DNA of 64,000 nt from Isoetes taiwanensis (lineage: Eukaryota; Streptophyta; Lycopodiopsida; Isoetales; Isoetaceae), in assembly GCA_021234155.1 (NCBI GenBank), contig JAJEKV010000125.1:1116144-1180143 (forward strand). The letters run 5' to 3'. Below the pieces are notes generated by a model, which was given only the letters and a program-made list of their open reading frames with translations, was not told the DNA's origin and did not search any database. The translations under genes were made by a program, and so were the position numbers. Numbering within the stretch: the first letter of the stretch is position 1; each line of letters starts with the position of its first letter. Below are positions 58,853 through 64,000 of the stretch, piece after piece.

Positions 58853-59356
58853 ATGGGTTATCGTAAAACGAAGTTTCAGTCTTTGTGATTTGCCTAGAAG
58901 TGTGGATCATATGGATTATGCAATGGGGAGAGCATGCACTTGTCCTAGTTTAACTCATTTCCGATATATAGATCCTTCAAAGCCTCAAGCCGCGGTCTGT
59001 AAAATTGTCGATTCAAATACGTGATCCCCGCAAATTGATCCGATTCAGTGGATAAAATTGATTACTTTGCTACTAAATATGCGGGCTTTGTTTTAGCATC
59101 TACAGGTTGATGACTGCAGGGGTCTTTTGTTTGCAAAATCACAAAGGCGAGGCTGGTTTTACCAACTCCATACAAAAAAATGCTTTTCGGTTTAGTGAGG
59201 TTGAGACCCTTAAATCTTGAAAATTCCAGTTATGTGGCCTTCTTTAAGATCTGCACTAGTACAAGGTCTAGATTTGTAATAATATTAACTAGCTCACTTG
59301 GAGGTCTCGATTGCATTGGCCATTTTGTCGGGTAATAGTATATATTGCACTCACAG

Positions 59357-60429
59357 GAGAGGATTGTGCGGAAGAAGATGCAGATAGTGTGTTGAATCTT
59401 TGCTTGTCAGAGACATCTTTAAAGAGATTTACATATAAAGAACTTAGAGAAATTACCAAAAACTTCTCTGATATGCTTGGAAAAGGAGGATTTGGGCCTG
59501 TTTACAAAGGAGCATTAGCAAATGGGACATTAGTTGCAGTGAAGAAGCTTGAAGCAAAATGGCAGAGCGCAAAAGAATTCTATGCAGAAGTTTCAGTGTT
59601 AAGTAGAGTTCATCACATGAACCTTGTTCAGTTGATAGGCTTTTGTGCCAATAAATCCCAAAGATCACTAGTTTATGAATACATGGCCAATGGATCTCTG
59701 GATAGATGGATTAATCCCCATAACGAGTCAACTCTAAACTGGAAGATGAGATTAGATATTGCAATTGGAGTAGCAAAAGGGATTGCTTATTTGCATGAAG
59801 AATGCAGTCAAACAATTGTCCATTTGGATGTGAAACCTCAGAACATCCTTTTGAATGAAGATTTTGTTCCTAAAGTTGGTGATTTTGGTCTTTCCAAACT
59901 TATTGACAGGGATGAAAGTGTTGTAATGACTGCAGTAAAAGGAACTAGGGGCTACTTAGCACCAGAATGGTTCACAGAAGGTGCCATTAGTGAGAAAAGT
60001 GATGTTTACAGCTTTGGAGTTGTTCTTTTAGAAATATTAGGTGGATCTAAAACTGGTGGTCATATTGGAAAAGGGGATTCATGGGGTTGGAATCCCAATG
60101 ACAAAGAAATTTGTGAATTTGCAGATCCAAGGATTGAGAACTCTTTAGATGTTGAACAGGCTAAGTGGGTTGTGAAAATAGCTGCTCTTTGTGTTCAACA
60201 AGATCCTCATGTCAGGCCTGCCATGTCTGATGTAGTTGCCCTTCTTGAAGGCAGATTGAATATGCCCCAGTTGCGTTCTCAATCATCCTACATAAACATC
60301 AGCCATAACATCAGTGAGGAAACAGAAAAGACCAGTGCTGAGAACGTTGTGAGGCTGGCAGAGCCATCAACTTCTACAAGCCTTGACATGTCATTTACAT
60401 CCAAAAGCAATTTGTTTGTCCCTAGATAA
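59357..60429 (+). CDS. Non-RD receptor-like kinase exon (lectin-RLK, SD2-5-like)
   Basis: I start at 59,357, right after the acceptor TTGCACTCACAG, because no ATG opens the frame and the upstream residues are not kinase-like. A complete kinase domain follows: FTYKELREITKNF, glycine loop GKGGFGPVYKG, lysine in VAVKKLE, catalytic IVHLDVKPQNILL, GDFGLSKL and GYLAPEWF, ending RPAMSDVVALLEGRLNMPQL. The HRD arginine is Leu (HLD), so it is a non-RD kinase, as in SD2-5 and LRK10/PR5K-type receptors acting at the plasma membrane. A Ser/Thr-rich tail follows. Extracellular and transmembrane exons are absent directly upstream. The frame has no stop or shift, unlike its surroundings. Confidence 0.85.
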
Positions 60430-61880
60430 AGTCTTTTCGATTTGCTGCATTTTATGCAATTTGTAATGGCCTGTGTAAGCTTCACGTCTCCTTCCCCCAC
60501 AACATTGCTGGCTTATGGCTATAAAAATGGTTTTCAGGGACCAGCTAAGAATAAAGGGCAAGGGAAGGTTGCATAAAATAATTTCTTCATTTAAGTTGCT
60601 TGTCTAATTGGTGCAGGGTATCACATAAACTTTTATGAAAAAATCTGATAAAAATTGATCATGATACATATAGCCCCACAAATGTTTTTATCTAAAGTAG
60701 AAGAAAGTATCATGAAAATCCCCTGTTGTGGATCAAGATTGGATGTTTCTTATCAGTTTCATCTAATGTTTGAGATTGAGATAATAATTTATGTGTTGAT
60801 TAACTATTGGTAAAAATGATCCAGTTTTGCATGGTCCACAATTGGCCCATGGTCCACTGCCCTGATCCAACCCTCCCCTAATTGCCATCAATCCATCTAC
60901 TAAAAAAAGAGAGGGTATTACTCATTTATTCGAATACCCTATTTTTATGGGCATTTTGGTAATCTTCCCTAAATTTGATTTTAAAGATGTGACAAAAGCT
61001 GAATGATTGACCTTAGATTCCTTTGAATTAATGTATTGATTGATTGTTCATATAATTAGTAAAAAATATCTCCAAATCGAAATATCTAGAGTACTAATAA
61101 GGTTCTGCAATTGTAGAAAACGTATAGTATTACATAAGATTTTCAATGGTTGTTAGGCTGTATTCGTAGATTTTTTAGTATAATGATGACGGTGGAAATG
61201 CAATTTTGAACAGTAAGAAGGTTTGGTGAAGTAGATCGTGCGCTTTCGATCGAGGGGGCGTTTTTGGGCCGATTAGGGCCTGCAGATGGCATCATAGGAT
61301 CAAGGCGGCATTATATCTTATTAGTAGAAGCTGGCGGTGAGGCCAGTCTTGTAAGCGATGCCTGCCGCCCTGGGATACGTTTCATGGAACGCCCAATTAT
61401 TTTGCTTTGCCTAAGCGGTAGCTCAACTCCGAAGTTTGTTTGGCGAGGGCTTTGCCATGGAGGCTTGGTCATTTGTTCAAGCTTTCTAACACTCCATATT
61501 TCTTTTTACACGAGTCAAATTTGTGCTTACAAAGTTTTAGCTCTTTTAGCGAAGTCGCGTGAAAGGGTTCTTATGCCTTGTAATCCTTTATGAGCTTGCT
61601 CTAGTTATTGTTTATTTGCTTCTGCTACGGCCGATTATCTTAGTTATTGTTTGATACTTACCTTGGCGGCGTTGGAGGTGATTCATTTCCTTTGTCTAGC
61701 TTAGTAAATAATTGAGTTTTGTTTTAGCATGAAGCGTTGGGGCATGTTTCCCTTCTGCCATAGCTACCTTGAGGGAGTTTAATTTTTTGAATGTAACTAG
61801 ACTTGATTGCTTGCAGCTCTTTGTTGTTCTTGATTCTTATCTGCTCTTGCGGCTGGGTTTTCTTGTAAGTCTCTGTTTCT
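60430..61880. other. Downstream region, no supported gene
   Basis: 3' UTR-like sequence after the kinase. A 109-codon frame (61,264-61,593) shows no family. GTATAGTATTACATAAGATT near 61,124 begins an 85-bp segment repeated in diverged form at about 62,050. Confidence 0.4.
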
Positions 61881-61904
61881 TTGTTTGCTTTGTTTGCTCT
61901 GTGA

Positions 61905-62112
61905 TCAGGACAAACCTTGTGGTAATATACAAAATTTTATAAGAACTTATCACTACTTATACGAGAAATTTATTGTGGCATCCAATGCTGTCGAAATAGT
62001 TCTCTTTACTCAAACATATGTTCATGACAAATTAAAGCTCCCAAAATATGAAAAGCGTATGGTGTCACATAAGATTGTGAATGGTTATGGCGGTGTATAT
62101 GTAGATATTTAG
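61905..62112 (+). other. Exon-like ORF of unknown identity
   Basis: The frame reads KPCGNIQNFIRTYHYLYEKF, VEIVLFTQTYVHDKLKLP and NGYGGVYVDI, ending at TAG. It could be an exon; a codon-like reading continues in another frame to about 62,260. No family is recognised. Confidence 0.25.
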
Positions 62113-62866
62113 ATATTTTCGTATGATGCCGATGGTGGATGGGGTGGTTTGACTCAAGGAGATGCTTTTATTGAAGTTGCTATTTTAGCTCATAGAAAAC
62201 GTCATATGGAGATGCTTAAAAAGATGACGTGGCATGTTGCTATTTGGAGGCTTTCATATTGGTGACGTGGTGTATTCTATTTTAGGTATTTTGGTTTAGG
62301 CCAAGTGTGGAGCAAGGAACAGGGGTGCAGGGCGATGCACAGAGGCGGTCTGCTATTAGATGCAGGGAGTTTTTGCAGGAGGAGGGGATTTCGGAGATGG
62401 AGTAAGCATAAGGATTTTTGCAGGAGTGGGACAGAGATGTGTTTCGCAGAAGAGCAGGATTAAGGAGATGGAGTTTCTGATGACGTTTTGAGCAGAGCAA
62501 GATTCTCTTTGGCAGGTTTCGGAGGCGATATGTAGCTCTTTCTGTGGGCGCAGGGTGTTTTTTCCTGTCTGTGGTGCATGCGTTCATATTTTGTTGGCAG
62601 GTTTTAGATTTGCAGCAAAAATGGTTTAGTTTTTGGACTTGCAGGCAATATGCAGGTTTTGGCCAATATCCAGTCGCTGTACAACTTTGTTGCTGCACTT
62701 TTTCCTTGGATGTTTCGAAGCTGACAGTTTCTTCAAAGGTTTTCTGGTGCTTTGTTTGCAGCAGCTGCTGGTAATAGAATAATACTTTGTGTTCTTAATG
62801 CTATGTTCTTGTTGTTTCTTTGTTCTATGTTTATTTTGGTCATGACATGCTTTGTGGGTCTGCCAA

Positions 62867-62896
62867 TGGCAGGAGGGTTCAAATCCCTCACTGCCA
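62867..62896. other. Perfect short hairpin with tRNA B-box-like loop
   Basis: TGGCAG and CTGCCA pair at the ends, GAGGG and CCCTC inside, and the loop region reads GGTTCAAATCC, like the B box of a tRNA T-arm. No D-arm or anticodon arm fits upstream, so I do not call a tRNA gene. It may be a tRNA-derived SINE remnant. Confidence 0.35.
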
Positions 62897-63306
62897 TTTT
62901 TCTTTAATCCGTTTGACTGCATAGCTGACTTGTGAATCATTGGGACGAAATCATATGCTGACATGGAAATGTCAGTTTGACCCCATCAAGGGTCAACTGA
63001 CGACTGTGGTGTCTCCATTTAGAATATGATATCGAATATTCCCCATATCAATGGCTAAGAATGAATATTAAAGAGAAATGAGCGATTCCCCAAATCAATG
63101 TTCTTAGGGTGAGATTCCATTAACGTCAATTGATGCCTGGAAGTTGACGATGGACCAATGTCGTTGGACGATCCAAAATGAATCTTCTTTTCTGTAATTC
63201 CACCAGCAAAGGTAATGTAGCATCAAGTTATGGTCTTAATATGATTACAATCATATATATGAGGCAGCAAAAAGATTGTCAGAATATTGATGAGTAGTAT
63301 GTATGA

Positions 63307-63409
63307 GGAGGTTAACCTCCCCTTCAAGGGGGTTATGCAAAATAAGCCTCGAGGCCGTTAGGCCGAGAGGGTTATTTGCATAACCGCCGTGAAGGGGAGG
63401 TTGACCTCC
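63307..63409. repeat. Long foldback (103 bp), 46-bp arms
   Basis: Left arm GGAGGTTAACCTCCCCTTCA through GGTTATGCAAAATAA; the right arm is its inverted form with a few mismatches. The loop is short, around GAGGCCGTTAGGCC. The outer ends GGAGGTTAACCTCC and GGAGGTTGACCTCC are themselves palindromic. It would form a cruciform or hairpin RNA. Confidence 0.8.
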
Positions 63410-63439
63410 CTTAAACCATTGGGCGAAAAGATTATTAAA

Positions 63440-64000
63440 AAAAAAGGGGGAAAAAAACGGACGCTTGTGTTCACGGACGGCAAGGGTTTCAGTGTTCAGA
63501 GAAGGCCGATTGTTCTTTGCGAGGGAGATCCGAGCAAGATTCGTCAAGGAAAGCCGATCAGGCAAGGCTGATGCAGATAAGCAAGCGACAGAAATATATG
63601 GCGCTGTTTTTCCAAGCGCCAGCCAGCAGGTTCATAGTTTCCTTTTCTTTTCTTTTTTGTTGCAAATTTTGTGTGTTTCTACATGTTTCTGGCAGATTTA
63701 CATACATGTTTATGCTCTTGATTCATCAAACAGTGCGGATCTTGAAGCACATCTTGGGATAAAGAAAATCAAGAACAAGGCCAGAATGCAGCAAAGGAAT
63801 AGCAAGCCAGCTATGGCGACGATTCTACAAGAGCCAGTCATCATTAGGTATGACATTTTTGGCTTTCTTGTTTTATTGGAAAGATTTGCTTGTTTCTACA
63901 TGTTTTTTGCGAGATCTTTTATACATTTTCATGCTCTTGATTTATGAAATAGTGCGGTTCCTGAAGCACCTCGATTTGATCTTGGATTTCCAAACCAAAA
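63440..64000 (+). CDS. Exons of an unidentified gene running off the right edge
   Basis: Three exon-like blocks are bounded by plausible splice sites. Block 1 (about 63,450-63,627) reads RARFVKESRSGKADADKQAT and ends CCAGCAG/GTTCAT. Block 2 (about 63,732-63,846) begins after AAACAG, reads KIKNKARMQQRNSKPAMATI and ends CATTAG/GTATGA. Block 3 (from about 63,952) begins after GAAATAG with TGCGGTTCCTGAAGCACCTC, nearly the same start as block 2. Intron ends and exon starts of blocks 2 and 3 are similar over about 100 bp, so the second came from a local duplication. No family is recognised. Confidence 0.4.

Noticed and set aside
62867-62896. tRNA gene
   Set aside because: Only a T-arm-like hairpin with a B-box-like loop. 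No D-arm, anticodon arm or acceptor partner fits upstream.

Overview
This looks like nuclear DNA of a land plant with a large, repeat-rich genome. Plant hallmarks are LTR retrotransposons primed by initiator tRNA-Met or an Asp-like tRNA, plant-type LINEs with a DUF4283 ORF1, a bulb-lectin exon, a non-RD receptor-kinase exon, and DUF8039/DUF7869 transposon-type proteins. Gymnosperm is my best guess, but the sequence alone does not settle it. Host genes are few and partial; most of the window is nested mobile DNA.

Layout. 1-7.8 kb holds decayed LINE pieces and a 409-bp MITE. 7,845-19,061 is one complete Athila/Tat-like Ty3 retrotransposon on the minus strand, with paired LTRs and a perfect TTTGG target duplication. 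It has gag, protease, RT, RNase H and integrase, plus a large extra reading region in the env position. 19-22.7 kb holds a LINE ORF1 scrap and several palindromic or tandem arrays. 22,725-30,057 is a near full-length minus-strand LINE inserted in one of those arrays. 30.7-31.9 kb carries a 5' LTR with a tRNA-Met primer site. 32.8-37.0 kb carries remnants of a multi-exon gene with an FCP1-like phosphatase domain. 37.66-38.42 kb is the first exon of a G-type lectin receptor-like gene. 40.2-41.4 kb is a Ty3 gag fragment broken by a 295-bp MITE. 41.6-42.9 kb is an intron-free, poly(A)-associated reading region in which a histone H3 fold follows a tail of about 290 residues. 43.6-45.6 kb holds an LTR with primer site and a LINE fragment. 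45,914-50,759 is an LTR split by a 4.06-kb non-autonomous LTR element with a three-LTR tandem structure. 51.8-54.6 kb is a broken DUF7869-type gene. 54.7-56.9 kb is simple and tandem repeat. 57-58.1 kb holds a small ORF and a DUF8039 piece. 59,357-60,429 is an intact receptor-kinase exon. The right edge holds exons of an unidentified gene.

How it fits together. The LTR at 30,665 and the LTR at 45,914-50,759 are the 5' and 3' LTRs of one family. They lie in opposite orientation, and each has GGCGC on its outer side. I read this as one retrotransposon cut by an inversion of about 19.5 kb. That inversion would also explain why the lectin exon (minus) and the kinase exon (plus) face opposite ways. 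A short palindrome with core GCGCCAGGCGC occurs about 16 times, mainly around the exon-like pieces at 33-37 kb and the ORF at 57 kb.

Caution. Differences between paired repeats concentrate at CAG/CTG sites. This suggests either consensus errors at methylated CHG sites or mutation of methylated CHG. Stops and frameshifts in the silenced parts should be read with that in mind.
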